From NCBI GenBank assembly GCA_944390735.1, contig CALXRL010000030.1, forward strand, positions 1 through 64,000: a DNA stretch of 64,000 nucleotides, read 5' to 3'. The translations under genes were made by a program, and so were the position numbers. The stretch comes from an uncultured Victivallales bacterium. Lineage in GTDB: Bacteria; Verrucomicrobiota; Lentisphaeria; Victivallales; UBA1829. Of this stretch, positions 44,416 to 53,667 are shown in pieces (positions within the stretch are counted from its first letter, which is position 1; every line of letters begins with the position of its first letter). The notes beneath the pieces are model-generated. The model saw only the letters and a program-made list of their open reading frames with translations. It did not search any database and was not told where the DNA came from.

Positions 44416-45666
44416 ATGAGCAGAAAAATGGTGTTCGGCCGCTACGATTACGCGGCGTTCCTGACGTTTGCTTCGTATGCGATGTGCTCCATTGTCATTC
44501 CGATGTGTCTGGTGCCGCTGGCCAGGGACCTGAATTTCCCTCTGGATCAGGGCGGCATGGGCATGGGCGGAGCCATTCAGCTCGGCCGGAGCATTCCGAT
44601 GACCATTATGCTGGTTCTCTGCGGATTCATCGGAGCGCGATGGGGAAACCGGATTTCGGTGGGAGTCGCGGTGCTGTTCATGGCGGCGGGGATTCTGCTG
44701 GCGTCGGGTTCACCGGGCTACTGGTTCCTGTTCGCCGCGCTGACCATCGCCGGACTGGGGGAGGGGGTGCTGGAAGGTCTTGCCACGCCGCTGGTCAATG
44801 ATCTGCATGAGGAAGAAGCGGGACGGTATATCAATTTCACCCATTCCTTCTGGTCGATCGGCGTTCTGGCGACGGTGCTGGTGAGCGGAGCTCTGCTCTA
44901 CTGGGGCGTCTCCTGGAGATTTCTTGCGGCGGCGTTCGGATGTATCGCGTTGATCCCGGCGCTTCTGCTTCTGTTTCCCAGCAGGAAGAATCCCTTTCCG
45001 GAAAAAGAGCATTCCGTGCACTGGACCACGGTCTGCGGATACGCGGGACAGCTGTTCCGCACGCCGCGCTTCTGGATCTATTTCGCGGCGATCTTTCTGG
45101 CGGGGGGCGGGGAGTTCTGTCTGACCTTCTGGACCGCCAGTTTCATTCAGATGTCCTATGCGGGATCCGCATGGGCGGCGGGGGTCGGGACGGGAGCGTT
45201 TGCGCTCGGAATGATCGTCAGCCGAATGGGAGCGGGATATTTTGTCCGGGAAAAGAATCTCTGCCGGCTGATCGTCGGCTGCGGCATCGGCGCGGCGCTG
45301 GTTTCGCTGTTCTTCCCGTATCTGAAGTCGCTGTATCTGCTGTTTCCGTTGCTGTTCCTGTCGGGAGTGGGGGTGGGACCGTTCTGGGCGAGCATTCAGT
45401 CGGCCTGCGCAAAGACCGTGCACGGGGATGATACGATGATCTTCATCATCCTTTCCGCATCCGGAGTGCCGGGCTGTGGAATTTTTTCCACTCTGATGGG
45501 AATCCTTGGAGATCACGTCGGACTGCGGCTCTCCTTTTTTATCGTTCCGGTCTGTTTCGTGCTGATTTCTCTGCTGATCGGCTGGGACATCTATCTTCAG
45601 AAAAGAGCGGCGCTGAAGCGCCTGCAAAGCTGCCGGACTCTTGCGGAGAAAGCGGTCCGCTCCTGA
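44416..45666 (+). CDS. Major facilitator superfamily transporter
   Basis: A 416-residue permease with twelve predicted membrane spans in two halves and a central charged loop (around 195, SRKNPFPEKEH). GARWGNRISVG is the loop 2-3 motif A equivalent. The N-terminal half has AGLGEGVLEGLATPLVNDLHEE, a feature of the FucP/GlcP-like sugar transporter subgroup, where acidic residues near span 4 face the sugar. RBS GAGGAAAGGG. It is likely the uptake system for the sugar degraded by the neighbouring glycosidase; substrate unproven. Confidence 0.85.
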   Translation: MSRKMVFGRYDYAAFLTFASYAMCSIVIPMCLVPLARDLNFPLDQGGMGMGGAIQLGRSIPMTIMLVLCGFIGARWGNRISVGVAVLFMAAGILLASGSPGYWFLFAALTIAGLGEGVLEGLATPLVNDLHEEEAGRYINFTHSFWSIGVLATVLVSGALLYWGVSWRFLAAAFGCIALIPALLLLFPSRKNPFPEKEHSVHWTTVCGYAGQLFRTPRFWIYFAAIFLAGGGEFCLTFWTASFIQMSYAGSAWAAGVGTGAFALGMIVSRMGAGYFVREKNLCRLIVGCGIGAALVSLFFPYLKSLYLLFPLLFLSGVGVGPFWASIQSACAKTVHGDDTMIFIILSASGVPGCGIFSTLMGILGDHVGLRLSFFIVPVCFVLISLLIGWDIYLQKRAALKRLQSCRTLAEKAVRS

Positions 45667-45860
45667 AAGGACAAGCGGAAGCGGGACGGAAATTCCCGGA
45701 ACTTCGCCTGTTCCATTCCGATTGCGCGCGGTCCGCGGAAAACGCGCGATCCGCGGAGAAAAGAAAAATCCGGATTTTCCGGCGATTCCGGCGGAGTGCC
45801 GCTACCGGGACCCGCGCGGATTCGCACGGGTCTGCACGGGTCTGCGGGGATCAGCGGGAA
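45667..45860. other. Convergent intergenic region, GC-rich and repetitive
   Basis: No gene. It contains two copies of GCGCG(G/A)TCCGCGG (45726-45738 and 45744-45756) and then a 10-bp periodic repeat (separate entry). Confidence 0.6.
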
Positions 45861-45873
45861 TCAGCGCGGTCCG
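45814..45873 (+). repeat. Degenerate 10-bp tandem repeat, six units
   Basis: Six consecutive 10-mers share the form GC(A/G)(C/G)GGnnC(T/A/C/G)-like: GCGCGGATTC, GCACGGGTCT twice, GCGGGGATCA, GCGGGAATCA, GCGCGGTCCG. The last units run into the 3' end of the minus-strand gene that stops at 45861. Confidence 0.7.
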
Positions 45874-46559
45874 TGAAACCGCTGTTCCGCCGCGAGAAGT
45901 TTTTCCAGATCCTGATCCGTCAGCTGTTCCAGAGGTGTTTTCAGAAGCATTGCCTTTGCCTCCGCGACTTTTTCCGGATCCAGACGCCGTTCCGCTTCCA
46001 GAAGACGCAGTTCGGTTTCATTCAGGGCAAGACGCAGTTCGGTTAATTTTTCATGCGGGATTCCTCCCGCATCGAACTTTGCCTTTGCCATCTGCAGCTG
46101 CTGTTCGGCATTTTTGAGGGCAATGCAGGTGTTGGCGAAGGATCCGGACTGGATTCTCCGGCCTTTTTTCAGACGCATCAGATTCAGTTTTGCATCCAGC
46201 CATCGGGTCCGGGCGGAGAGGAGCTCTTCGATTCCGGCGCCTGCGGCGTCGCAGCGGGCCTTGACTTCATCCGAAAGAGTTTTGAGCTGGCGGACCCGTT
46301 CTTCATATTTCTGAACATATTCCTGCGAGGGCGCGAATCGGCGCATCATTCCGGGTCCGGGCCCGCCGCCGGGTCTTCCGCCGGGGCCGCGGGCTCCGCC
46401 AGGAACGCGCACCGGCGGCGCGCTTCCCGCCCCGATTCCGGGAAACAGTCCCCCGGAAGGCGGGAACACCGACTGGAGAAGGATGAGAATCAGAGCTAAA
46501 ATGGATGCGATCAGCGCAACGCACAATGCGACTTTTTCCGAATTTTTTTCGGTACTCAT
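45861..46559 (-). CDS. Membrane-anchored coiled-coil protein of unknown function
   Basis: A 232-residue protein with one N-terminal membrane helix (VALCVALIASILALILILLQSV, about 10-31). A Gly/Pro/Arg-rich linker (about 35-72, e.g. RGPGGRPGGGPGPG) follows, then a long helical, probably coiled-coil domain (about 78-232) rich in L, E, K and A. The topology suggests a short cytoplasmic start with the helical domain in the periplasm. No family recognised. It resembles metal-binding periplasmic helical proteins of the CpxP/LTXXQ type only in general character: the 'LTELRLALNETELRLLEAERRLDPEKVAEAK' region has repeated Leu/Glu heptads. It has its own promoter and is divergent from the transferase gene. 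Confidence 0.7.
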   Translation of the reverse strand: MSTEKNSEKVALCVALIASILALILILLQSVFPPSGGLFPGIGAGSAPPVRVPGGARGPGGRPGGGPGPGMMRRFAPSQEYVQKYEERVRQLKTLSDEVKARCDAAGAGIEELLSARTRWLDAKLNLMRLKKGRRIQSGSFANTCIALKNAEQQLQMAKAKFDAGGIPHEKLTELRLALNETELRLLEAERRLDPEKVAEAKAMLLKTPLEQLTDQDLEKLLAAEQRFHGPR

Positions 46560-46601
46560 TGGATGGAACTCCCCTTCTTTTTGATCTCTCTTCCTCTGTT
46601 C

Positions 46602-46629
46602 AAAATATCATGAAGGAAACATTTTTCAA
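46602..46629 (-). promoter_or_regulatory. Promoter of the membrane coiled-coil gene
   Basis: Minus strand: TTGAAA (46629-46624), 16 bp, TATTTT (46607-46602), 42 bases before the start at 46559. Confidence 0.55.
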
Positions 46630-46765
46630 GCATTCCGCGCGACTTTCCCGCGGAAAAAAGCGGAAGCTGCTCTCCGGAAGGAGTTTGATGACCAAAAAAT
46701 CATTTTCAGATCATCTTTCGGTTAGATTTGCATTCTATTGTTCTCCCGGACGAAGGGGGAAGAGT

Positions 46766-48730
46766 ATGCCTATGCCCCGGGCATATTTGATCCTTTTCAA
46801 TGGAAATGGACGCTCTGTGTATCGAATTCTTCTGACAACCTACATTCTGTTTACTCTTGCGCCGATTGTCAATTCCGTTGCGGCGGGCATTTTTGATATC
46901 CGGCTTTTCCTGGGGACCGCCGGGATGACGTTTTGTGTTTTTTTTCTGTCGGAACTTCTTCGCGGAACGGCATGGCGGGTTCGTGCGGCGGCGCTGGCGG
47001 GCGGGATTCTGCTGTTCTTTCAGCTTTTTTTCGACCTGGTGTTCTTCTGTTCGGGCAAGCAGCTGAATTTTGAACTTCTGTATCATGTCCGTCTGGCGAA
47101 CGTTCCGATGATTCTGTCGTTGTTTCCGGAGGAGATTCTGATCGGCATTCTTCTGTATGGCGTGCTTCTTTCCGCACTGGTGCTGGCGTATCGGAAATTT
47201 CAATGGAAGGCGGTTCCGAAACGCTGGAGCGCGGGAGGTCTTTTGGCATCTCTTCTGCTGCTCCTGTTTTCTCCGGCCCGGGAGGCGTTTCTGGACTTCG
47301 GAATCTGGAATCCGACCTTCACGGAACAGGAGTACCGGGAGGGGGGATTGAAGATCTCCTCCCTTTCCAAGGATGATGTGACCGCGTCGCCGGGAAAGAA
47401 TCTGGTGCTGATCTATCTGGAGTCGATGGAAAGCACGTTTCTGGATGAGCGGCGCTTCCCCGGCCTGACGCCCCGTCTGAACGCGCTGGCAGAGGAGGCC
47501 TTGGTGTTCGACGACGTTGCACCCGCGCTGAATGCGGATTACACCTTCGGCGGCATTTACGCATCCATGATGGGACTCCCCCTGGTGAAGGAGGTGCTGC
47601 GCAGCGGGTTTGTCAATTCGGGGATCCGGGTCGGCGTGGGGGAGAAACTGCCCTCTCTGCCTTCGATTCTGGCCTCGGCAGGATATGAGCAGGTGTTTCT
47701 GCGCGGAGTCAATCTCTCCTTTGCGGGAATGAATGTGTTTCTCGGGCGCGAACGCTTTGACCGGATGGCCGCCTATGAAACCGAATTTCCCGGCCGGTCC
47801 CGCTCCTGGGGCTGCAGCGACGCGGTCCTTTTCGACTGGGCGTTCGAGACCTTTCAGCAGCTTTCCGCCGGAAAAAAGCCCTTCAACCTCACGCTTCTGA
47901 CCCTGGATACGCACGCGCCTCACGGCTTCTTCTACGAGGACTCCATCCGCTACCGGAAGAACCGGAGCGGAAACAGGATGCTGGACGCCGTTCATACCAT
48001 GGATGAGCGCATCGGCAGTTTTCTGGACCGGCTGAAACGGACTCCCGCCTGGAAGAACACCTGCGTGATTCTGGCGGCCGATCACCTCATGCCGCGGGGA
48101 ATTCTGCATGACGAACTGAAACACAATCCCCGCCGCCGTCTGGTGGTGATGGCGTTGAACTGCGGAAGAACCGGGCGCGTGAGCACGCCCGGAATGACCT
48201 TCGATCTGGCTCCGACGATTCTGGAGCTTCTCGGCGTCCGACACAACTATGTGTTTCCGCTTGGGGAGAGTCTGCTTCAGAGCGGCTCGGACCTTCGTCT
48301 GGCCCGGAGTCCCCGGCAGGAACGTCTTGTCTCCGCCTACACCATCCGTCACAGCCGTTATACGGTTCTTCCTTCCCGGGTCCGGGTGCTGGAGAAACCC
48401 TATCCCGCCCTGCAGTTCGGCGAAACGCTCTATCCCTTCTACCTGAACCGGTTCGGGATTCAGGATCTGCCCGAAGGGGACGCCTATCTGTTTGTGCCGC
48501 TGGGCATTCAGAAACAGCCGCGCCGGATGCAGATGGTGCGTATGCCCGTCGAGAAGGCGGCGAAGGGATGCGAATACTATCTTCTGCTCGGCAGGATGAA
48601 TCGTTATCTCCGTCCTCTGGCGGGAGCGGCGCGTTTTCCGGAGAACTCCTGGGGACTCTTTGTCGTCAAACACGGCAGAGTGCTTTTCGATGTGAAGGAG
48701 AAAATGGAGGACCTCTCCCTGGAATATTGA
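46766..48730 (+). CDS. Alkaline-phosphatase-superfamily membrane transferase (OpgB/LtaS/EptA-like)
   Basis: A 654-residue protein; the ATG at 46766 follows GGGGGA by six bases. Four to five membrane spans (about 15-160) precede a periplasmic sulfatase-like domain. Metal-site motifs are NLVLIYLESMESTF, the putative threonine nucleophile T260 in NADYTFGGIYASMMGLP, LLTLDTHAPHGFF and VILAADHLMPRG. Enzymes of this group move phosphoglycerol or phosphoethanolamine from phospholipids onto glycans or lipid A outside the cytoplasm. The C-terminal 130 residues after the catalytic domain are an extra segment of no known type. The family is clear, the transferred group is not. It is followed by two envelope lipid genes. 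Confidence 0.82.
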   Translation: MPMPRAYLILFNGNGRSVYRILLTTYILFTLAPIVNSVAAGIFDIRLFLGTAGMTFCVFFLSELLRGTAWRVRAAALAGGILLFFQLFFDLVFFCSGKQLNFELLYHVRLANVPMILSLFPEEILIGILLYGVLLSALVLAYRKFQWKAVPKRWSAGGLLASLLLLLFSPAREAFLDFGIWNPTFTEQEYREGGLKISSLSKDDVTASPGKNLVLIYLESMESTFLDERRFPGLTPRLNALAEEALVFDDVAPALNADYTFGGIYASMMGLPLVKEVLRSGFVNSGIRVGVGEKLPSLPSILASAGYEQVFLRGVNLSFAGMNVFLGRERFDRMAAYETEFPGRSRSWGCSDAVLFDWAFETFQQLSAGKKPFNLTLLTLDTHAPHGFFYEDSIRYRKNRSGNRMLDAVHTMDERIGSFLDRLKRTPAWKNTCVILAADHLMPRGILHDELKHNPRRRLVVMALNCGRTGRVSTPGMTFDLAPTILELLGVRHNYVFPLGESLLQSGSDLRLARSPRQERLVSAYTIRHSRYTVLPSRVRVLEKPYPALQFGETLYPFYLNRFGIQDLPEGDAYLFVPLGIQKQPRRMQMVRMPVEKAAKGCEYYLLLGRMNRYLRPLAGAARFPENSWGLFVVKHGRVLFDVKEKMEDLSLEY

Positions 48731-48754
48731 GGAGGGTTTCCTGCGTTCCCCGAT

Positions 48755-48783
48755 TTGTAAAACGGGATCCGGAGTGGTATATT
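48755..48783 (+). promoter_or_regulatory. Promoter of the LCAT-like/acyltransferase operon
   Basis: TTGTAA (48755-48760), 17 bp, TATATT (48778-48783), 59 bases before the ATG at 48843. Confidence 0.6.
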
Positions 48784-48842
48784 TTCCTTGGATGAACCCC
48801 TTTCCCGGATGAAAGCTGAATGCAAGGAATACACAGGATCCC

Positions 48843-50360
48843 ATGATGAAGAAAGATCACGCCTTCTCCCTCTCGCTTCTGCCGCTGCTTTTTCTGAACT
48901 CCTGCTCCACGGACTCCGGTTCCTATCAGGATGCGAAGGTGCATGGAAAGACGGTGTACAGCGAGGTCATGCGCAAGTCGTTTGAATACGAGGGTCCCGG
49001 ACGGAATCCGGTGATCGTGATTCACGGATTGCTCGGTTCCAGGCTGGAGGATTCTGAAACGTCGGAGAACATCTGGGGAAATTTCTCGTTCGGGGAGATG
49101 CTGACGGGGGACAAGTTTGCCAGACTCGCACATCCGATGAAGCGGGGAGTGCCGTTGCGGAATCTGACCTCGTCGGTGACGCCGACGGGCCTGCTGGACC
49201 GGTCGCAGATCCGGATTCTCGGATTCTCCTTTGATTACAGCGGTTATGATATTCTTGTGCGCTGTCTGAAGGATTCCGGCTATTTTCCCGATTCGGAGGG
49301 ACTGCCTGCGAACCGGCATTTTCCGTCGCAGTTTCTTTTTTACTATGACTGGAGACGGGACATTTCGGAAAACGCCGCGCGTCTCCGGGAGTTCATCGGG
49401 GAACGCCGGGAGGAGCTCCGGAAGATCTACCGGGAGCTGTACGGACTGCCGGATTACAATGTGAAGTTTGATCTGGTCGCCCACAGCATGGGTGGGCTTG
49501 TGGCCCGCTACTTCATGCGCTACGGCGGAACGCCGCTGCCAGACGATTCCGAACAGATTCCGGAGCTCACATGGGAGGGCGCGGAATGGATCGACAAGGT
49601 GGTCATCATCGCCACCCCGAACGCCGGATATGTCGATACGCTGGTGGAACTGACGGATGGGCTCCGGCTGTCGCCGGCGGCGCCCGCGTATCCGAAAACG
49701 ATCATCGGGACGTTTCCCTCGTACTATCAGATGCTGCCGGATCCGGAGACGAAATCCGTTCTTCTGGCCGGAAAGGAGGAGGAAGCGGTCGACTGCTTCT
49801 CGCTCGACACCTGGATCCGCTACGGCTGGGGGCTGGCCGATCCGGAGCAGGACCGATGGCTCTCGGCAATGCTCCCGGATGTTCCGACGCCCGAGGAACG
49901 GTATCAGGTGGCGCTGGATCATCTGGAGAAATGTCTTGCTCGGGCGCGTCAGTTCAAGCGGTCGCTTCGGACTGCGACGTTTGCTCCGGAGAATGTCGCG
50001 CTCTATCTGATCGCGGGGGATGCTCTGCTGACCAACGACAAGGTCGCCGTTCATCCGGACGGGAGACTTGCGGTGGTGAAGCGCGGCGCGGGCGACGGAA
50101 AGATCACAGCCATGAGCGCCTGTCACGATCTGCGTACGCCGGATCACTGGCTTCCGTTTTCCGTTTCTCCGATCAACTGGACCGCGGTCTATTATCTTCA
50201 CGGCGGGCACATGGGGATCATGAACAGCGACACGTTCGAGACGAATCTCCGCCACGTTCTTCTGTCTGCGCCGACGCCCTATCAGAGAAAACACATGGCG
50301 GAGTATTCCGACCTTCTCAACTGCAGGACCGCTCCGGATGACGACGGCAGTCTCCAGTGA
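48843..50360 (+). CDS. LCAT-like lipoprotein acyltransferase/lipase
   Basis: A 505-residue alpha/beta hydrolase. The N terminus has a signal peptide with lipobox LNSC, so the mature protein is a lipoprotein. NPVIVIHGLLGSRLED is the oxyanion-loop motif of lecithin:cholesterol acyltransferase relatives, LVAHSMGGLVARYF holds nucleophile S215, and HGGHMGIM carries the probable catalytic histidine. LCAT relatives move acyl chains between glycerolipids and other acceptors or act as phospholipases. The start has AGGA. It overlaps the next gene by 23 bases, implying tight co-expression and a joint role on envelope lipids. Confidence 0.82.
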   Translation: MMKKDHAFSLSLLPLLFLNSCSTDSGSYQDAKVHGKTVYSEVMRKSFEYEGPGRNPVIVIHGLLGSRLEDSETSENIWGNFSFGEMLTGDKFARLAHPMKRGVPLRNLTSSVTPTGLLDRSQIRILGFSFDYSGYDILVRCLKDSGYFPDSEGLPANRHFPSQFLFYYDWRRDISENAARLREFIGERREELRKIYRELYGLPDYNVKFDLVAHSMGGLVARYFMRYGGTPLPDDSEQIPELTWEGAEWIDKVVIIATPNAGYVDTLVELTDGLRLSPAAPAYPKTIIGTFPSYYQMLPDPETKSVLLAGKEEEAVDCFSLDTWIRYGWGLADPEQDRWLSAMLPDVPTPEERYQVALDHLEKCLARARQFKRSLRTATFAPENVALYLIAGDALLTNDKVAVHPDGRLAVVKRGAGDGKITAMSACHDLRTPDHWLPFSVSPINWTAVYYLHGGHMGIMNSDTFETNLRHVLLSAPTPYQRKHMAEYSDLLNCRTAPDDDGSLQ

Positions 50361-52857
50361 GTTCCGGACAAAATATCAGTATCTCCGTCTCGGGGAGGAG
50401 GAGATTCTTGCCTACCGGGATTCGGGCGGCGAGGGGCCCGTGCTTCTTTTTCTGCATGATTTCGCTTCTTTTTCGGGAAGCTGGAACGAGCTTCTGCACT
50501 ATCTTCCGGAGGGATTCCGCTGCATCCGGGTGGATCTGAACGGGTTCGGGTTTTCGCTTCCGGGCCCGGGGGAGGTGGTCTCCAACTTCGACCAGGCGGA
50601 GCTTTTGCGGAAGTTCATTTTGAAACTGGATCTGCGGCGTCTGACGCTGATCGGACAGGGACTGGGGGGGGAGATCGCGCTTCTTCTGGCGCTTTCGCCG
50701 GAGGTCCTGGCGCGCATGGACCGGATGATTCTGCTCTCATGCAGCAGTCTTCTGAAGGAGATTCCGGAATACATCGGCAAAATCGCTTCGATTGCCACGG
50801 GCCGGGTGCTGCGTTTTGCCCGTTCCCGTTTTCTGGCGAAACTGCTTCTGGATTATGCGTATTGCGATCCGGCGCGGATCTCGCCGCGGATGCTGGAGGC
50901 TTATACGGGAATGCTGGCGCATCCGGGACGGCTGGATTCCATCATCCGGGCCGCGAAGAAATACAAGGCGCCGGACCGGGAGAGCGTCATGGAGGGACTG
51001 CGCCGGTTTGAACTGCCGGTCCTGCTGATCTGGGGGGAGAAGGATTCGATTGTCCCGCAGGAGGATATGCGGGTGTTCTCCCGGATTCTCCGGAACTCCA
51101 CGGAGATCCGGATTCCGGACTGCGGACATCTTCCGCAGGAGGAGTTCCCGGAACTGACCGCCGGACTGATTGCGGATTTCCTCCGTCGGCGCAGGCCGCA
51201 TCTGCCGGAGCAGAGGAGTCCCGCGGATTCTCCGTCGGCGGTCCGGCAGGAGGTGCCCGGACGCAAGATGCGTCTTGCGTCGCTGTTTGAACGCTGGAGC
51301 GCGGGGGCGGTGGTGCTGATTCTGATCCTGAAGATTCTGCAATGTTTTCGCCGTCTCGGGGTGCGGGCGGAGGCGCATGGCTGGCGGAAGGTGACGTCGA
51401 TTTTCCTGCGCGGAGAATATTCCAAGTTCATGCTGGCGAGTTTTCGTCTGAATTACGCGGGGGAGCGGGTGCCGGGATCGCTCCCGGAGGCGGAGAAGGC
51501 TCTGACCGAACATCTGTATGAATTTCTGCTGACGAGACCGGAACTGCACTGGTCGGTGGAGCCGGGAGTCCTGTCGTTCCGCCGGCGCAGAACGACGCTC
51601 TGCAACATCGTGGTGGCGGAGGCGGATGAGACCGGACGCCTCGTGGGACTGCATCCGGTCTTCGACCTGCGCAATCCGGGACGGATTCCGTTCTCGGAGG
51701 AGCAGAGAACGGCGGCGCTGGAGCAGATGATTCGAATCTGCAATCAGTTCCGGGATGCGCCGGACAAGAAACGGCCTCAGTTGATCCGGCAGGCGCTGCA
51801 CCGCTGGTCGAAACAGGCGAAGGGGTTTTCGTTTCTCTCCCGACGGAATCTGCATCGTCTGGTGGAGCGGGTGATGAGCGCATCGTTCCTTTATGTTTCG
51901 GTGCTTCCGGAGGAGCCCGCATCCCGGGAACGGGAGCGGATGAGAACGCCCGATCTTCGAACGCGCCGGCATCCCGGCTGGGGAATGAGCTGCATCAGTG
52001 CGCGGTTCACGGCGGACTTCCGGGAGGTGGATCTCTGGTTTCAGTTTCATCATATTACGGCGGACGGGGCCCCGATGCAGGAGATGCTGACGGAGCTGAA
52101 ACGTTCCTGGGGAGCCGCCGGAGAGGTGCGCTATCCGCCGCTGCACGGACCCGTCGCGCTGGCGGAAACCATGGATTGCGGGGACCAGATTTTCCGGACG
52201 CGCCTCTATCTGGATTTCACGCGGATTCTGCGTTTGCGCAAATGGCTGAACAGCCGGTATCTGGCGCGGATGAACGGGACGGCGTCGCTGGCGGGGCTTC
52301 TGATGTGGGGACTCTCCCGGCACGAGGCGTTCCATGACAAGAAGATGCTGCTGCCGGTGGACGCGGGAATCAGTGCGCAGGGGGAACGGGAACTGGGACT
52401 GCTGTTCATTCGGCCGGGTTTCTACTCCTCGGAGAAATCGCCGCTGGAGGAGTTTCTGAACTTTCAGAAGGAGATGAATCTCCGGATGAATGATATTCGT
52501 CTCGGTCGGGGGGAGAGTCACGAGTTTCTCTCCCTCTGCACGATGCTGCATCCGTTTTTCTACCATCTGGCAAGTGTGCTTGCCCCGCATGATCTGCATG
52601 AGATCGTCGGGACAATGGGACTTTCGGTGATCCGGGATGCGGAGATGTTCATCAGTCCGCTGACGGATTTTCAGTCCAACGGCTTTCTCTCCCTGGGGTC
52701 CGTGAAGATCCGGACGGAGAACGGCCGGTATGCCGGCTCCCTCTGCATCTGCGGACACCGCAGACAGATCCGGAGTTATCTTCTGGCGATCCGGCGTTTT
52801 GTCTTTCATTTCCCGGAGCTGATGGCGCTTCCGGAGGACTGGGAGCAGGAACTCTGA
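50338..52857 (+). CDS. Degenerate alpha/beta-hydrolase fused to an HHxxxDG acyltransferase-like domain
   Basis: An 839-residue two-domain protein. Residues 1-285 are an alpha/beta hydrolase with GPVLLFLHDFASFSGSW, GEKDSIVP (acid) and CGHLPQEEFP (histidine). The nucleophile elbow reads GQGLGG, so the expected serine is glycine (G108) and classical hydrolysis seems impossible. Residues about 350-839 resemble condensation or chloramphenicol-acetyltransferase-like enzymes: FQFHHITADG gives H571-H572 and D576 as the HHxxxDG active site. Such domains join acyl groups to amines or alcohols. No signal peptide is seen; a short hydrophobic stretch (about 320-335, AGAVVLILILKIL) may tether it to the membrane. 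It overlaps the LCAT-like gene. Both the fusion and the missing serine are unusual. Confidence 0.72.
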   Translation: MTTAVSSEFRTKYQYLRLGEEEILAYRDSGGEGPVLLFLHDFASFSGSWNELLHYLPEGFRCIRVDLNGFGFSLPGPGEVVSNFDQAELLRKFILKLDLRRLTLIGQGLGGEIALLLALSPEVLARMDRMILLSCSSLLKEIPEYIGKIASIATGRVLRFARSRFLAKLLLDYAYCDPARISPRMLEAYTGMLAHPGRLDSIIRAAKKYKAPDRESVMEGLRRFELPVLLIWGEKDSIVPQEDMRVFSRILRNSTEIRIPDCGHLPQEEFPELTAGLIADFLRRRRPHLPEQRSPADSPSAVRQEVPGRKMRLASLFERWSAGAVVLILILKILQCFRRLGVRAEAHGWRKVTSIFLRGEYSKFMLASFRLNYAGERVPGSLPEAEKALTEHLYEFLLTRPELHWSVEPGVLSFRRRRTTLCNIVVAEADETGRLVGLHPVFDLRNPGRIPFSEEQRTAALEQMIRICNQFRDAPDKKRPQLIRQALHRWSKQAKGFSFLSRRNLHRLVERVMSASFLYVSVLPEEPASRERERMRTPDLRTRRHPGWGMSCISARFTADFREVDLWFQFHHITADGAPMQEMLTELKRSWGAAGEVRYPPLHGPVALAETMDCGDQIFRTRLYLDFTRILRLRKWLNSRYLARMNGTASLAGLLMWGLSRHEAFHDKKMLLPVDAGISAQGERELGLLFIRPGFYSSEKSPLEEFLNFQKEMNLRMNDIRLGRGESHEFLSLCTMLHPFFYHLASVLAPHDLHEIVGTMGLSVIRDAEMFISPLTDFQSNGFLSLGSVKIRTENGRYAGSLCICGHRRQIRSYLLAIRRFVFHFPELMALPEDWEQEL

Positions 52858-52874
52858 CCCGTTTCCCGGAACTG

Positions 52875-53651
52875 TCAGTTGCGGAAGAGCTTCATGATCC
52901 GGTCGCAGTAGTCGTTCATGGCACTGACATCGGATCCGCAGTTAAGGAAATCGTATCCGAGTTGGAAGTATGCTTTCATATTTTCCATGCTGCAGGTGGT
53001 GCCGGCGAATTTCCCGTGCTTATGAGCGGTTTCCGCGATCCGTCTTCGAGCCCGGTTTACTTCCGGGGAATCGAGTTCTCCCGGAATGCCCAGAGCGTGA
53101 CTGAAGTCCCCGGGACCGAAGAAGATCATGTCGATGCCCGGGACCTGGCAGATCTCCTCCAGTTCCGCGAGCGGTTCCGGGTCCTCGATCTGGACGACGA
53201 TCATGCGGTTTTCGTTCATGAATCGGAGATAGTCGCGAAGGGGGAGACGGCAGAAGAGTCCATCGGCATTGCCGCCGTCGACGGGACGCCGGCCGAGGGG
53301 GTGAAAGCGCGTTTTCCGGACGATTTCCCTTGCCTCGTCCGCACTCATGAGGTGAGGGATCATGATTCCGGTTGCGTCGGCTTCGAGCGGCCGGATGAAA
53401 TCGCTGTAAGAACCTTTCGGAACCCGAACGATGGTGTCGCAGTTGCGGGTCTTGGCCGCCAGAATCTGTTTTTCCATTTCGGAATTGTCCATGGGGACGT
53501 GTTCGCCGCAGAGCCAGACGCAGTCGAATCCGGCGAGCGCCGCAAGTTCGGTTGCTCGGGCGCAGGAGAAATTGGTCTTGAAGGAGAGCGCTTTCCGTCC
53601 TGAACGCAGTTTGTCGAGAACTACACTTCTCCGGGGGAGGCAATCGCACAT
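52875..53651 (-). CDS. HpcH/HpaI-family class II aldolase
   Basis: A 258-residue TIM-barrel metal-dependent aldolase. Motifs are FDCVWLCGEHVPMD, IVRVPKGSYSDFIRPLEADATGIMIPHLMSADEAREIV (key arginine and metal-site region), and MIVVQIEDPEPLAELEEICQVPGIDMIFFGPGDFSHALG. Relatives cleave 2-keto-3-deoxy sugar acids (rhamnonate, galactarate) to pyruvate and an aldehyde. The ATG has GGAGG eight bases upstream. Last gene of the sialidase-GntR-aldolase operon, 16 bases after the regulator, so it probably degrades a keto-deoxy acid made from the sugar that the first gene releases. Confidence 0.85.
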   Translation of the reverse strand: MCDCLPRRSVVLDKLRSGRKALSFKTNFSCARATELAALAGFDCVWLCGEHVPMDNSEMEKQILAAKTRNCDTIVRVPKGSYSDFIRPLEADATGIMIPHLMSADEAREIVRKTRFHPLGRRPVDGGNADGLFCRLPLRDYLRFMNENRMIVVQIEDPEPLAELEEICQVPGIDMIFFGPGDFSHALGIPGELDSPEVNRARRRIAETAHKHGKFAGTTCSMENMKAYFQLGYDFLNCGSDVSAMNDYCDRIMKLFRN

Positions 53652-53667
53652 ATTCAGTTCCTCCGTT

